Assembly (NCBI GenBank): GCA_036454645.1
Contig: JAZHSQ010000021.1
Location: 1-41,455 of the forward strand
Reading direction: 5' to 3'
DNA from: Olsenella_K sp036454645
GTDB lineage: Bacteria; Actinomycetota; Coriobacteriia; Coriobacteriales; Atopobiaceae
Length of the DNA stretch: 41,455 bases
Of this stretch, positions 33,567-41,455 are shown piece after piece. A program made the translations under genes and the position numbers. The number at the start of each line of letters is the position of its first letter. The first letter of the stretch is position 1. Under the pieces are notes generated by a model. It saw nothing but the letters and a program-made list of their open reading frames with translations. It was not told where the DNA came from and did not search any database.

Positions 33567-35585
33567 ATGACTATCAAGGATCCCGGCTACGAGCCGGACA
33601 TACAGGCGGACCTCAAGGCCCCCACGCCCGAGGCGGAGGGCCTCCCCTCGATAGCCGAGCAGGTGGACCAGGTCCCCACCGAGCCGGGCTGCTACCTCTG
33701 GAAGGACGCCCAGGGCCAGGTCATCTACGTCGGCAAGGCCAAGAACCTGCGCGCCCGCATGCGCCAGTACACGACCCTCTCGGACGACCGGGCCAAGATT
33801 CCGCTGATGATGCAGGTGGTGCGCTCGTTCGACTACATCGTCGTCGGCAACGAGCACGAGGCCCTCGTCCTCGAGCGCAACCTGATCGAGCAGTACCACC
33901 CCTACTTCAACGTCGACTTCAAGGACGACAAGAGCTACCCCTACATCGCCATCACGGAGTCCGACGTCTTCCCCGCGATCAAGTACACGCGCGAGCGCCA
34001 CCGCAAGGGCACGCGCTACTTCGGCCCCTACACCGACGCCCACGCCGCGCGCGACACCATCGACACGCTGCGCAAGGTCATCCCCATCTGCTCGGCCGGC
34101 TGCGCGCAGTGGAAGCGCGTCAGGCGCATGCTGGAGAAGAACCCGGACGACGCGGCCGTCGCGAACCTGCTTTTGGCCGAGAGCGGCCGCCCCTGCTTCG
34201 ACTACCACGTGGGCCGGGGCCCCGGCGTCTGCGTCGGCGCGATCGACACGGTCGAGTACGCCCGCCACGTGAGCCAGGTCGAGCGCTTCCTCTCGGGCAA
34301 GCGCTCCGAGGTCGTGGGCGAGCTCACCTCCCAGATGCAGGAGGCCGCCTCGGAGCTCGAGTTCGAGCGCGCCGGGCGCATCAAGCACCGCCTCGACGCC
34401 ATCGGGGCGCTTGACGCCAAGCAGGAGGTGGTCTTCTCCTCGGCCGTGAGCCTCGACCTGATCGGCTTCTACCGCGAGGAGACCATCTCTGCCGCCTGCG
34501 TCTTCGTGGTCCGCGAGGGGCGCACCATCCGCTCGAGCGAGTTCGTCCTCAACAAGGGCAACGACGTGGACGAGGTCGAGCTCCAGGAGGGCTTCCTCAA
34601 GCGCTACTACGACGAGACGGCCGACATCCCCTCCGAGGTCGACCTCATGGTCGAGCTGCCGGACGCCGAGGTGGTGGGGGAGTGGCTTACCGGCAAGCGC
34701 GGCAGGCGCTGCCGCGTCAGGCGGCCGCAGCGAGGCGAGAAGCTCCACCTGCTCGAGATGGCCGCCGCCAACGCCCACCACGCCCTCAACCGCTACATGG
34801 TGCGCACCGGCTATGCGGACGACCGCACCAACCAGGCCCTCCTCCAGCTCGAGAGCGCACTGGCGCTCGACGCGCCGCCCATGCGCATCGAGTGCTTCGA
34901 CATCTCGACCCTGCACGGGCGCTTCACGGTCGCCTCGATGGTGGTCTTCACCAACGGCCGCCCGGACAAGTCGCAGTACCGCCGCTTCAAGATCCAGGCG
35001 CCGCTCGAGGAGGCCAACGACTTCGTCTCGATGGGGGAGGTCCTGGGGAGGCGCTACGGGCCCAGGACCATGGCGGACGAGCGCTTCGGCAAGGCGCCGG
35101 ACCTGCTCGTCCTCGACGGCGGCAAGCCGCAGCTCACGGCGGCCATGGAGCAGCTCGGCCGCCTCGGTCTCGACATCCCGTGCTGCGGCCTCGCCAAGAG
35201 CGACGAGGAGGTCTTCGTGCCCTGGGACGAGACGCCGATCGTCCTGCCCTCGGGCTCGGCCTCCCTCTACCTCATCAAGCAGGTGCGCGACGAGAGCCAC
35301 CGCTTCGCCATCACCTTCCACCGCGAGCTGCGCGACAAGGCCATGACCGTCTCCGTCCTGGACGACGTGCCGGGAGTGGGACCCACGCGCAAGCGCGCGC
35401 TCCTGCGCCACTTCGGCTCCATGAAGCGGCTGCGCGCCGCGAGCGTGGAGCAGATCGCCTCCGTCAAGGGGGTCCCGGAGGGCGTGGCCGAGGCGGTCTA
35501 CGCCGCCCTGCGCGCCTGGGACGCGGAGCGCGAGTCGCTGGGCGAGCGACTCGACGCCGCCGAGGACGCCCCAGGCGACGATTAA
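33567..35585 (+). CDS. uvrC: Excinuclease ABC subunit C
   Basis: UvrC makes both incisions around a UvrB-bound lesion. The 672-residue protein has an N-terminal GIY-YIG-type nuclease (PGCYLWKDAQGQVIYVGKAKNLRARM; the usual GVY is GCY here), a UVR domain that meets UvrB (ELEFERAGRIKHRLDAI), the RNase H-like C-terminal nuclease (IECFDISTLHG, LLVLDGGKPQL) and helix-hairpin-helix repeats (DVPGVGPTRKRALLRHFGS, IASVKGVPEGVAEAV). A ~28-residue acidic lead precedes the nuclease. The ATG lies directly at the predicted transcription start. It is well separated from uvrA and uvrB, under its own promoter. Confidence 0.96.
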   Translation: MTIKDPGYEPDIQADLKAPTPEAEGLPSIAEQVDQVPTEPGCYLWKDAQGQVIYVGKAKNLRARMRQYTTLSDDRAKIPLMMQVVRSFDYIVVGNEHEALVLERNLIEQYHPYFNVDFKDDKSYPYIAITESDVFPAIKYTRERHRKGTRYFGPYTDAHAARDTIDTLRKVIPICSAGCAQWKRVRRMLEKNPDDAAVANLLLAESGRPCFDYHVGRGPGVCVGAIDTVEYARHVSQVERFLSGKRSEVVGELTSQMQEAASELEFERAGRIKHRLDAIGALDAKQEVVFSSAVSLDLIGFYREETISAACVFVVREGRTIRSSEFVLNKGNDVDEVELQEGFLKRYYDETADIPSEVDLMVELPDAEVVGEWLTGKRGRRCRVRRPQRGEKLHLLEMAAANAHHALNRYMVRTGYADDRTNQALLQLESALALDAPPMRIECFDISTLHGRFTVASMVVFTNGRPDKSQYRRFKIQAPLEEANDFVSMGEVLGRRYGPRTMADERFGKAPDLLVLDGGKPQLTAAMEQLGRLGLDIPCCGLAKSDEEVFVPWDETPIVLPSGSASLYLIKQVRDESHRFAITFHRELRDKAMTVSVLDDVPGVGPTRKRALLRHFGSMKRLRAASVEQIASVKGVPEGVAEAVYAALRAWDAERESLGERLDAAEDAPGDD

Positions 35586-35598
35586 TTGTCATATGGAT

Positions 35599-35630
35599 TT
35601 TCAGGAAACTAGCTAATTCTTTCAGGAAAC
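35599..35630 (+). promoter_or_regulatory. Tandem TTTCAGGAAAC elements upstream of the peptide transporter
   Basis: TTTCAGGAAAC occurs at 35599-35609 and 35620-35630, exactly 21 bp (two helical turns) apart, in an AT-rich stretch just after uvrC. The first lies between a possible -35 TTGTCA (35586-35591) and -10 TAGCTA (35610-35615). The same element recurs before the permease genes at 37534. The arrangement suggests an operator for an unidentified regulator. Confidence 0.6.
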
Positions 35631-35668
35631 GGCGTTCAAGCTACCGTCAGTCCCCTCTAATGGACTCA

Positions 35669-35698
35669 TTGGGCGAAACCGGCTTCTCTAATTGTAAT
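35669..35698 (+). promoter_or_regulatory. Alternative promoter of the peptide-binding protein gene
   Basis: TTGGGC (35669-35674) and TGTAAT (35693-35698, 5 of 6) are 18 bp apart. The leader would be about 100 nt and includes a perfect hairpin, GGCCGGAC (35746-35753) with GTCCGGCC (35760-35767), 40 nt before the start codon. Confidence 0.4.
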
Positions 35699-35806
35699 GA
35701 CGCCCATAACCTGTGATGCAAGCGCAGCAGAGACGAGTGCCAACCGGCCGGACGCTTAGGTCCGGCCCCGCCGCTGCGCGAGGGACTCTACGAATGGGGG
35801 ATTACC

Positions 35807-37399
35807 ATGAAGGACATGAACCTGTCGCGTCGTTCTTTCCTCGGCCTCGCCGGGACCACGGCGGCCGCCAGCCTCGCGCTCGCGGGCTGCGGCGGCTCCA
35901 GCTCCGAAAGCGGCTCCACCGGCGGCACCGCCGGCGGCGGCACCATCACGGCGGGCACCGCGTACTCCACGCAGAACTACAACCCCTCCAGCACCTCCTC
36001 GGCGCTGGCGCTCGGCACCAACTGGCACGTCGTCGAGGGCCTCTACGGCATCGACTACCACGACTACAGCACCTTCCCGGAGCTGGCGACCGGCGACCCC
36101 GAGCAGGTCGACGACACCACCTACGAGATAACCCTGCGCGACGGCGCGAAGTTCTCCGACGGCAACGCGGTCACGCCCGAGGACGTCGTCGAGTCCTTCG
36201 CCCGCGCCTCCGAGGAGGGCAACATCTACGTCTCCATGCTGACGCCGATCGCCTCCGTGGAGAAGAAGGACGACAAGACCCTCACCGTCAAGACCACGGT
36301 CCCCAACTTCGCGCTGCTCAAGGACCGTCTCGCCATCGTGCGCGTCGTCCCCGCCTCCTCCACCAAGGACGACATGACCAACAAGCCCATCGGCTCCGGC
36401 CCCTGGATGTACGACTCCATCACGGACAACACCGTCGAGCTCGTGCCCAACCCCAACTACAACGGCAGCTTCCCCGCTAAGGACAACAAGATCCACTACG
36501 ACGTCCTGAAGGACGCCACGGCCCGCGTCACCGCCCAGCAGGAGGGCTCCACCCTCGTCATGGAGATGGTCACCGCCGACGCCGTCTCCCAGCTCGAGAG
36601 CGCCGGCTGCTCCATCGACACGGTCGACGGCTTCGGCACCCGCTTCATGATGTTCGACGTCGCCAAGGCCCCCTGGGACAACGTCAAGGTCCGCCAGGCC
36701 GTCATGTACGCCCTCAACTACGACCAGATGATCCAGAACGCCTTCGCCGGCATGGCCAAGGCTCCGACCTCCTACCTGCCCGAGAGCTTCACCAACTACC
36801 ACAGGGCCTCGACGGTCTACACCTACGACGTCGAGAAGGCCAAGTCCCTCATCAAGGAGGCCGGCATCACCCCGGGTGACATCGAGCTGCGCACGACCGA
36901 CAACGAGCAGGTCGTCGCCATGGCCACGCAGGTCAAGAACGACCTCGACGCCCTCGGCTTCAACACCACGATCAAGACGGACACCTCCGCGGCGACCTAC
37001 GCCGCCATCGACCAGGGCGACAACACCTACGACCTGCTTCTCGCCCCCGGCGACCCGTCCTGCTTCGGCGCCGACCCCGACCTGCTCATGAACTGGTGGT
37101 ACGGCAACAACGTCTGGATGAAGACCCGCTGCCCCTGGATCGAGTCCGACGAGTGGAAGCAGCTCAACGCCCTCATGCAGGAGGCTCTCGGCCAGTCCGG
37201 CGACGAGCGCCAGCAGACCTGGAACAAGTGCTTCGACCTCCTCTCCGAGAACGTTCCGCTCTACCCGGTGATCCAGGTCCAGACCTCCACGGCCTCCTGG
37301 CGCGACACCGCCAACGCCAACGGCACCAAGATCGAGAACTTCTCCGGCATCGGCACCACGGGCCTGTACTTCGTCGGCTCCAACACCGTCAGCGCGTAG
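35807..37399 (+). CDS. dppA: Peptide ABC transporter substrate-binding lipoprotein (SBP family 5)
   Basis: The 530-residue receptor binds peptides outside the membrane for the transporter encoded downstream. The N terminus has a Tat-lipoprotein signal: SRRSFLG with the arginines at 8-9, a hydrophobic core and LAGC with Cys28, followed by a Ser/Gly-rich linker. Family-5 segments include LRDGAKFSDGNAVTPEDVVESF and VKVRQAVMYALNYDQMI. ATG 35807 has GGGGG at 7 nt; a second in-frame ATG at 35816 would shorten the signal. It is followed by two hairpins (37409-37428 and 37493-37534) and then the permease gene, so it probably is expressed more than the membrane components. The substrate class (di- or oligopeptide) cannot be fixed. 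Confidence 0.92.
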   Translation: MKDMNLSRRSFLGLAGTTAAASLALAGCGGSSSESGSTGGTAGGGTITAGTAYSTQNYNPSSTSSALALGTNWHVVEGLYGIDYHDYSTFPELATGDPEQVDDTTYEITLRDGAKFSDGNAVTPEDVVESFARASEEGNIYVSMLTPIASVEKKDDKTLTVKTTVPNFALLKDRLAIVRVVPASSTKDDMTNKPIGSGPWMYDSITDNTVELVPNPNYNGSFPAKDNKIHYDVLKDATARVTAQQEGSTLVMEMVTADAVSQLESAGCSIDTVDGFGTRFMMFDVAKAPWDNVKVRQAVMYALNYDQMIQNAFAGMAKAPTSYLPESFTNYHRASTVYTYDVEKAKSLIKEAGITPGDIELRTTDNEQVVAMATQVKNDLDALGFNTTIKTDTSAATYAAIDQGDNTYDLLLAPGDPSCFGADPDLLMNWWYGNNVWMKTRCPWIESDEWKQLNALMQEALGQSGDERQQTWNKCFDLLSENVPLYPVIQVQTSTASWRDTANANGTKIENFSGIGTTGLYFVGSNTVSA

Positions 37400-37492
37400 C
37401 AGGCTCCGGCGGGCGCCACGGCGCCCGCACCACGTCGCAGGGACGTCGCCGCCGTGAAGGCGTAACATCCTCGTGCCTGCCTCGCAGCTTGG

Positions 37493-37534
37493 GCCCGAGT
37501 AGACTCAGGTGGTCCTGAAAGAATCTACTCGGGC
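37493..37534 (+). terminator. Large two-part hairpin between binding-protein and permease genes
   Basis: GCCCGAGTAGA (37493-37503) pairs perfectly with TCTACTCGGGC (37524-37534). Inside, TCAGG (37505-37509) pairs with CCTGA (37514-37518) around a TGGT loop. Only TTTC follows, so it may be a partial terminator or an mRNA-stabilising 3' structure for the receptor message. An earlier hairpin, GCGGGCGCC/GGCGCCCGC (37409-37428), lies just past the stop. Confidence 0.6.
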
Positions 37535-37560
37535 TTTCAGGAAAAGGTAATTGTTATACC
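37534..37560 (+). promoter_or_regulatory. Internal promoter with a third TTTCAGGAAA element
   Basis: CTTTCAGGAAAA (37534-37545) is followed by an extended -10, TG-T-TATACC (37552-37560), 32 bp before the permease GTG. An opposite-facing TCCTGAAAG (37513-37521) makes an inverted pair 12 bp apart with it. The same decamer occurs twice before the binding-protein gene, so both transcripts may share one regulator. Confidence 0.5.
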
Positions 37561-37592
37561 AAAAGGGGAGAGTCAGGAGAGGAGAGGGGAAC

Positions 37593-38548
37593 GTGAACAA
37601 CCTGCTGCGTCTCATCGGTCGTCGTCTCATAGCCCTGCCGATCATGGCATTCGGCGTGACGATCCTGGTGTTCGTGCTCATGTCGTTCTCGCACGTGGAC
37701 CCGGCGTACAACGCGCTCGGCGAGTCCGCCACGCCCGAGGCCGTCGCCCAGTACCACGAGGAGCACGGCCTGGACGACCCGCTGCTGGTCCGCTACGGCC
37801 GCTACATGGGGGCCTGTTCCACGGCGACCTCGGCACCTACGGTGCCGCCAACTACTCGGTGGGCGAGAGGATCAGCAGGGCCCTGCCTGTCACCATGCAG
37901 CTCACCTTCATCGGCCTCATCATCGGCGCGATCGTCTCGTTCCTGCTCGGCGTGCTCGCGGCGCTCTACCGCGACCGGTGGCCGGACCAGGTGATCCGCG
38001 TGATTTCCATCGCGGGCATCGCGACGCCCTCCTTCTGGCTCGCGGTCCTGCTCATCCTGCTCTTCTCGAGCTACATGCACGCCCTGCCCGCCTCCGGCGC
38101 GCTGCCCGCCTTCACGAGCAACCCCGGCGGCTACCTGGCGCGCATGCTCATGCCCTGCATCGCCCTCGCCTTCCCGCTGACCGGCCAGATGACGCGCATC
38201 GTGCGCACCGCCATGGTCGAGGAGCTCGACAAGGACTACGTCCGCACCGCGAAGGGCGGCGGCCTGCCGCAGCCGGTGATCGTGGGGCGCAACGTGCTGC
38301 GCAACGCGCTCATCACCCCCGTCACCACCCTCGGCATGAAGATCGGCTACCTCATGGGCGGCGCGGTCGTCATCGAGGTCATCTTCAACCTCCCGGGCAT
38401 GGGCACCGCCATCCTCGAGGGTATCCAGGGCAACGAGACCAACCTCGTCCAGGGGGTCGTCATCGTCGTCGCGCTCTCGTTCATCATCATCAACATCGTG
38501 GTCGACATGCTCTACATCCTTATCAACCCGCGCATTAGGACGGTGTAG
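37593..38548 (+). pseudogene. dppB: Peptide ABC transporter permease (DppB/OppB type), frameshifted
   Basis: The gene would encode an inner-membrane permease of about 318 residues, but the frame breaks once. The first part from GTG 37593 (ribosome site GAGAGGGGA) reads through RLIALPIMAFGVTILVF, HEEHGLDDPLLVRYGRYMG and then turns into Ser/Ala-rich nonsense ending at 37994. The correct sequence resumes in the -1 frame as LFHGDLGTYGAANYSVGERI and continues to TAG 38548, including the EAA-like loop KDYVRTAKGGGLPQPVIVGRNVLRNALI. Adding one G to the five-G run at 37808-37812 restores a perfect family member. The rest of the gene shows no decay. A sequencing error, a recent mutation or slippage at the G run are all possible. 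Downstream genes are intact and directly follow (2 bp). Confidence 0.85.
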
Positions 38549-38550
38549 AC

Positions 38551-40590
38551 ATGATTACTAAGAGAAAGGAACAGGCGGAGCAGCTCGAGGAGGCCGCCGC
38601 CAGGGGCGCCAAGTTCGGCGGGCTCAAGAAGATGAGCACCGGCTCCAAGATCGCCCTCGTGCTCCTCCTCGTCGTGGTGCTGCTCTCCGTCTTCGCCGGC
38701 ATCGTCGCACCGCACAACCCGACCGACATCTTCACCGCGCGCCAGGCGCCGGGTGGGGGCTTCCTCTTCGGCACCGACGACAAGGGCCGCGACATCCTGT
38801 CGCGCATGCTTTACGGCGGCCGCTACTCCCTCGTCATCGGCTTCGGCTCGGTCGCCTTCGCCCTCGTCTTCGGCTCCATCATCGGCGCGGTCGCGGCGGT
38901 CTCGGGCAAGGTCGTCTCCGAGGTGATCATGCGCATCCTGGACATCATCATGTCCTTCCCCGGCATCGCCCTGGCCGCCGTCTTCGTGACGATCCTCGGC
39001 AACTCGGTCCCCGCCATCATCTTCTCCATCGGCTTCATGTACACGCCGCAGATCGCCCGCATCGTGCGCGCCAACATCGTGTCGGAGTACGGTGAGGACT
39101 ACGTGCGCGCCGTGATCGTCTCCGGCGCACGCGCGCCCTGGATCCTGTGGCGCCACGTCCTGCGCAACTGCATCGCCCCGATTATGGTCTTCACCGTGAC
39201 CCTCGTCGCGGACGCGATCATCTTCGAGGCCTCCCTGACCTTCATCGGCGCCGGCATCACCGAGCCGACCCCGACCTGGGGCAACATCCTCGCCGACGCC
39301 CGCGCGGGCGTCCTCGCCGGCCGCTGGTGGCAGGCGCTGTTCCCCGGCCTCGCCATCATGATCACCTGCCTTGCGCTCAACATCCTCGCCGAGGGCCTGA
39401 CCGACGCCATGGCCGCCGCCCCGGGCGCACCCGTCGAGGTGGAGAACGCCGAGTCGCGCCGCAAGGACGACATCCTCGCCTCCGACCCGGTCCGCGCCTA
39501 CGCCGAGCAGGCCGAGTCCCTCAACCGCCGCCTCTCCGAGCTGCGCGCCGTCGAGCTCAGGCGCACCGACCGCCACGTGCCGGACTTCTCCGTGAAGCCG
39601 CTGCTCGAGGTCAAGAACCTGAGCATCAGCTTCGAGAGCCACGGCGACACCAAGGTCGTTGACAACGTCAGCTTCGACGTGCGCCCCGGCCAGTGCATGG
39701 CCCTCGTCGGCGAGTCCGGCTGCGGCAAGTCCATCACCACCAAGGCGATCATGAACCTGACCGACCCCAAGGAGACCCTCACGGGCCAGATCCTCTACAA
39801 GGGCCAGGACCTTCTCAAGCTCACCTCCGAGGAGCACCGCAAGCTCCTCGGCACCGAGATCGCCATGGTCTACCAGGACGCGCTCTCCTCGCTCAACCCC
39901 TCGATGCTCATCTCCGCGCAGATGAAGCAGCTCACGAGCCGCGGAGGCACCCGCAGCGCCGAGGAGCTCCTCGAGCTCGTCGGCCTCGACCCCAAGCGCA
40001 CGCTCGAGAGCTACCCGCACGAGCTCTCCGGTGGCCAGCGCCAGCGCGTCCTCATCGCCATGGCGCTCACCCGCGACCCGTCGCTGGTCATCTGCGACGA
40101 GCCCACGACCGCCCTCGACGTCACCGTCCAGAAGCAGGTCATCAAGCTCCTGAACGACCTGCAGGCCAAGCTCGGCTTCGCGATGATCTTCGTCTCGCAC
40201 GACCTGGCGCTCGTCGCCGAGGTCGCCTCCGAGATCACGGTCATGTACGCCGGCCAGATCGTGGAGCAGGCGCCCACCAAGGAGCTGCTCACCAACCCGG
40301 TCCACGAGTACACCCGCGGCCTGCTCGGCTCGGTCCTCTCCATCGAGGAGGGCGCCAAGGACGGCTCCCGCCTGCACCAGGTGCCCGGCTCCGTGCCCTC
40401 CCCGGAGGACTTTCCGGCCGGCGACCGCTTCGCGCCGCGCTCGAGCCACCCGACGCTCGGCCTCGACGTCCACCCCGTCCTGAAGGACCTGCCCGGCGAC
40501 GCACACCACAGGTTTTCGGAGCTTCCGGACGCATACCTCAGGGAGAACGGCCTCGTCCCGTACCTCGACAACCTCGCGAAGGAGGCCTAG
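38551..40590 (+). CDS. dppCD: Peptide ABC transporter permease-ATPase fusion (DppC-DppD type)
   Basis: The 679-residue protein fuses the second permease to the first ATPase of an oligopeptide importer. Residues 1-295 are the permease: a cytoplasmic start, first helix near 33-52, FGTDDKGRDILSRMLYGGR (73-91), the EAA loop GEDYVRAVIVSGARAPWILWRH (181-202) and further helices. A charged linker (about 296-348) leads to the nucleotide-binding domain with Walker A GESGCGKS (387-394), signature LSGGQRQR (492-499), Walker B LVICDEPTTALD and the peptide-importer C-terminal region. Such fusions are known in high-GC Gram-positives. ATG 38551 is 2 bp after the dppB stop. The last ~60 residues carry an unusual His/Pro-rich tail. 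Confidence 0.94.
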   Translation: MITKRKEQAEQLEEAAARGAKFGGLKKMSTGSKIALVLLLVVVLLSVFAGIVAPHNPTDIFTARQAPGGGFLFGTDDKGRDILSRMLYGGRYSLVIGFGSVAFALVFGSIIGAVAAVSGKVVSEVIMRILDIIMSFPGIALAAVFVTILGNSVPAIIFSIGFMYTPQIARIVRANIVSEYGEDYVRAVIVSGARAPWILWRHVLRNCIAPIMVFTVTLVADAIIFEASLTFIGAGITEPTPTWGNILADARAGVLAGRWWQALFPGLAIMITCLALNILAEGLTDAMAAAPGAPVEVENAESRRKDDILASDPVRAYAEQAESLNRRLSELRAVELRRTDRHVPDFSVKPLLEVKNLSISFESHGDTKVVDNVSFDVRPGQCMALVGESGCGKSITTKAIMNLTDPKETLTGQILYKGQDLLKLTSEEHRKLLGTEIAMVYQDALSSLNPSMLISAQMKQLTSRGGTRSAEELLELVGLDPKRTLESYPHELSGGQRQRVLIAMALTRDPSLVICDEPTTALDVTVQKQVIKLLNDLQAKLGFAMIFVSHDLALVAEVASEITVMYAGQIVEQAPTKELLTNPVHEYTRGLLGSVLSIEEGAKDGSRLHQVPGSVPSPEDFPAGDRFAPRSSHPTLGLDVHPVLKDLPGDAHHRFSELPDAYLRENGLVPYLDNLAKEA

Positions 40591-40593
40591 GCC

Positions 40594-41421
40594 ATGGCAG
40601 AGCAGAACAGCGCCTCCACGGAGCCGATCATCTTCCTGGACGACATCTCCGTCACCTTCAGGACCCGCACGGGCTCGCTGATCCATCCGAACCTCGTCCA
40701 TGCGGTGCAGGGCGTCACCATCAAGCTCATGCCGGGGGAGACCATCGGCATCGTCGGCGAGTCCGGCTGCGGCAAGTCCACCACCGCCAACGTCATGTGC
40801 GGCCTGCAGTCGCCCACCAGCGGCAAGGTCTACTTCATGGGGAACGACGTCACCAAGAGGACGGCGGACCTGCGCAAGAAGATCGGCCGCGTTGTCTCCG
40901 TCGTCTTCCAGGACCCCGCGACCGCGCTCAACCCTCGCATGGTCGTCCGCGAGCAGCTGCTCGACCCGCTGCTGGTCCACAAGGTCGGGACCAGCGCGGA
41001 GCAGGAGAAGCGCATCGAGGAGCTCGTCGAGCTCGTCGGCCTGCCCCACTCCGCCCTGAGGGCCCTGCCTGGCCAGCTCTCCGGCGGCCAGCGCCAGCGC
41101 GTCGCCATCGCCCGCGCCATGTCGCTCAACCCCAAGGCCATCATCGCCGACGAGCCCACCTCGGCCCTCGACGTCTCGGTCCGCGCCCAGATCCTCAACC
41201 TGCTGACGGACCTCAAGCACGACCTCGGCCTCTCCATGATCTTCATCAGCCACGACATCCAGACGGTCCGCTACATCTCCGACCGCATCATCGTCATGAA
41301 CCACGGCCAGATCATGGAGCAGGGCCCCGCGAAGCAGGTGATCGAGCACCCGCAGGACGCCTACACTAAGACCCTGCTGGGGGCCGCCCCCTCGCTGCTG
41401 CACCCCAAGCTGGGGCAGTAG
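40594..41421 (+). CDS. dppF: Peptide ABC transporter ATP-binding protein (DppF/OppF type)
   Basis: This 275-residue cytoplasmic ATPase is the second nucleotide-binding subunit of the importer. Visible are Walker A GESGCGKST, Q-loop VVFQDPATALNPRM, signature LSGGQRQRVAIARAMSL, Walker B AIIADEPTSALD, and the H-loop FISHDIQTV. The C-terminal GPAKQVIEHPQDAYTKTLLGAAPSL is the oligopeptide/dipeptide ATPase tail. ATG 40594 lies 3 bp after the fusion gene stop, with AAGGAGG inside the end of that gene. A strong hairpin follows at 41431. It completes the transporter set except for the broken first permease. Confidence 0.95.
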   Translation: MAEQNSASTEPIIFLDDISVTFRTRTGSLIHPNLVHAVQGVTIKLMPGETIGIVGESGCGKSTTANVMCGLQSPTSGKVYFMGNDVTKRTADLRKKIGRVVSVVFQDPATALNPRMVVREQLLDPLLVHKVGTSAEQEKRIEELVELVGLPHSALRALPGQLSGGQRQRVAIARAMSLNPKAIIADEPTSALDVSVRAQILNLLTDLKHDLGLSMIFISHDIQTVRYISDRIIVMNHGQIMEQGPAKQVIEHPQDAYTKTLLGAAPSLLHPKLGQ

Positions 41422-41430
41422 GGGGGCCTT

Positions 41431-41451
41431 GCGCCGGGAGCCTCCCGGCGC
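41431..41451 (+). terminator. Terminator hairpin after the peptide transporter operon
   Basis: GCGCCGGGAG (41431-41440) and CTCCCGGCGC (41442-41451) form a GC-rich stem; sterically the loop is about 5 nt. It starts 9 bp after the dppF stop. The window ends before any T-run could be seen. Confidence 0.6.
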
Positions 41452-41455
41452 GAGG

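Noticed and set aside
30903..35411. A 1502-codon open frame on the minus strand
   Set aside because: It lies antisense to the FemAB/ATP-grasp gene and uvrC, is Val/Leu/Asp/His-rich without domains, and results from the strong GC bias at third codon positions.
37859..38548. A separate 229-residue permease starting at GTG 37859
   Set aside because: It lacks the first transmembrane helix and a ribosome site, and joins perfectly with the upstream frame if one G is added, so it is the 3' part of one frameshifted gene.
38512..41403. A 963-codon minus-strand open frame
   Set aside because: It is the antisense shadow of the intact dppCD and dppF genes; composition is that of reverse-complemented GC-rich codons.

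Overview
The window is very GC-rich and densely packed. Gene starts are a mix of ATG, GTG and TTG, and many genes sit under -10 boxes with no clear -35. The gene content (Tat-type lipoprotein binding proteins, a dppCD permease/ATPase fusion, MurJ, a FemAB-type transferase, GAACNNNNGTTC LexA boxes, a coaE-transglycosylase-uvrB order) fits a high-GC Gram-positive anaerobe of the class Coriobacteriia, most likely Atopobiaceae (Olsenella-like). The taxonomic call is inference from content, not from a marker-gene comparison. No rRNA, tRNA, CRISPR array, transposase or prophage gene was seen.

Layout. (1) 1-5.6 kb: a stand-alone peptide-binding lipoprotein on the minus strand, divergent from a plus-strand peptidase operon (C26 amidohydrolase, peptidase T, M42 aminopeptidase) that ends at a good terminator. 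(2) 5.6-10.2 kb: a zinc-ribbon membrane protein, coaE, a lytic transglycosylase, a 464-bp intergenic region with an inverted repeat, and uvrB with an unusual Lys/Pro/Gln repeat tail. (3) 10.2-16 kb: galactitol-type PTS EIIA and EIIB with no EIIC, two flavoproteins flanking a lone cobalamin methyltransferase gene (cobI/cbiL), and mrp. (4) 16-19.6 kb: uvrA under a LexA-type operator, coupled to a YbaK-type deacylase. (5) 19.7-28.3 kb: histidine biosynthesis, starting with a fused HisZ-HisG protein and running hisD-hisC-hisB-hisH-hisA-hisF with overlapping or nearly touching genes. A degenerate AlbA-type ATP-binding protein lies on the opposite strand, followed by a separate hisI. (6) 28.3-35.6 kb: an Asp/Glu racemase divergent from murJ, then a FemAB/ATP-grasp fusion, then uvrC. 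(7) 35.6 kb to the end: an oligopeptide ABC transporter (binding lipoprotein, permease broken by a frameshift, permease-ATPase fusion, ATPase).

How it fits together. Peptide uptake and breakdown bracket the window. All three excinuclease subunits (uvrB, uvrA, uvrC) lie within 28 kb but under separate promoters. Histidine synthesis is nearly complete: hisE and histidinol phosphatase are missing here. The most interesting candidate for something undescribed is the cell-wall module: the racemase could supply D-Asp, and the fused protein joins a FemAB-type aminoacyltransferase to a domain resembling D-aspartate ligase, next to the lipid II flippase. Other notable points are the HisZ-HisG fusion, a repeated TTTCAGGAAA element at both promoters of the peptide transporter, and a one-base lesion in a G tract of its first permease.
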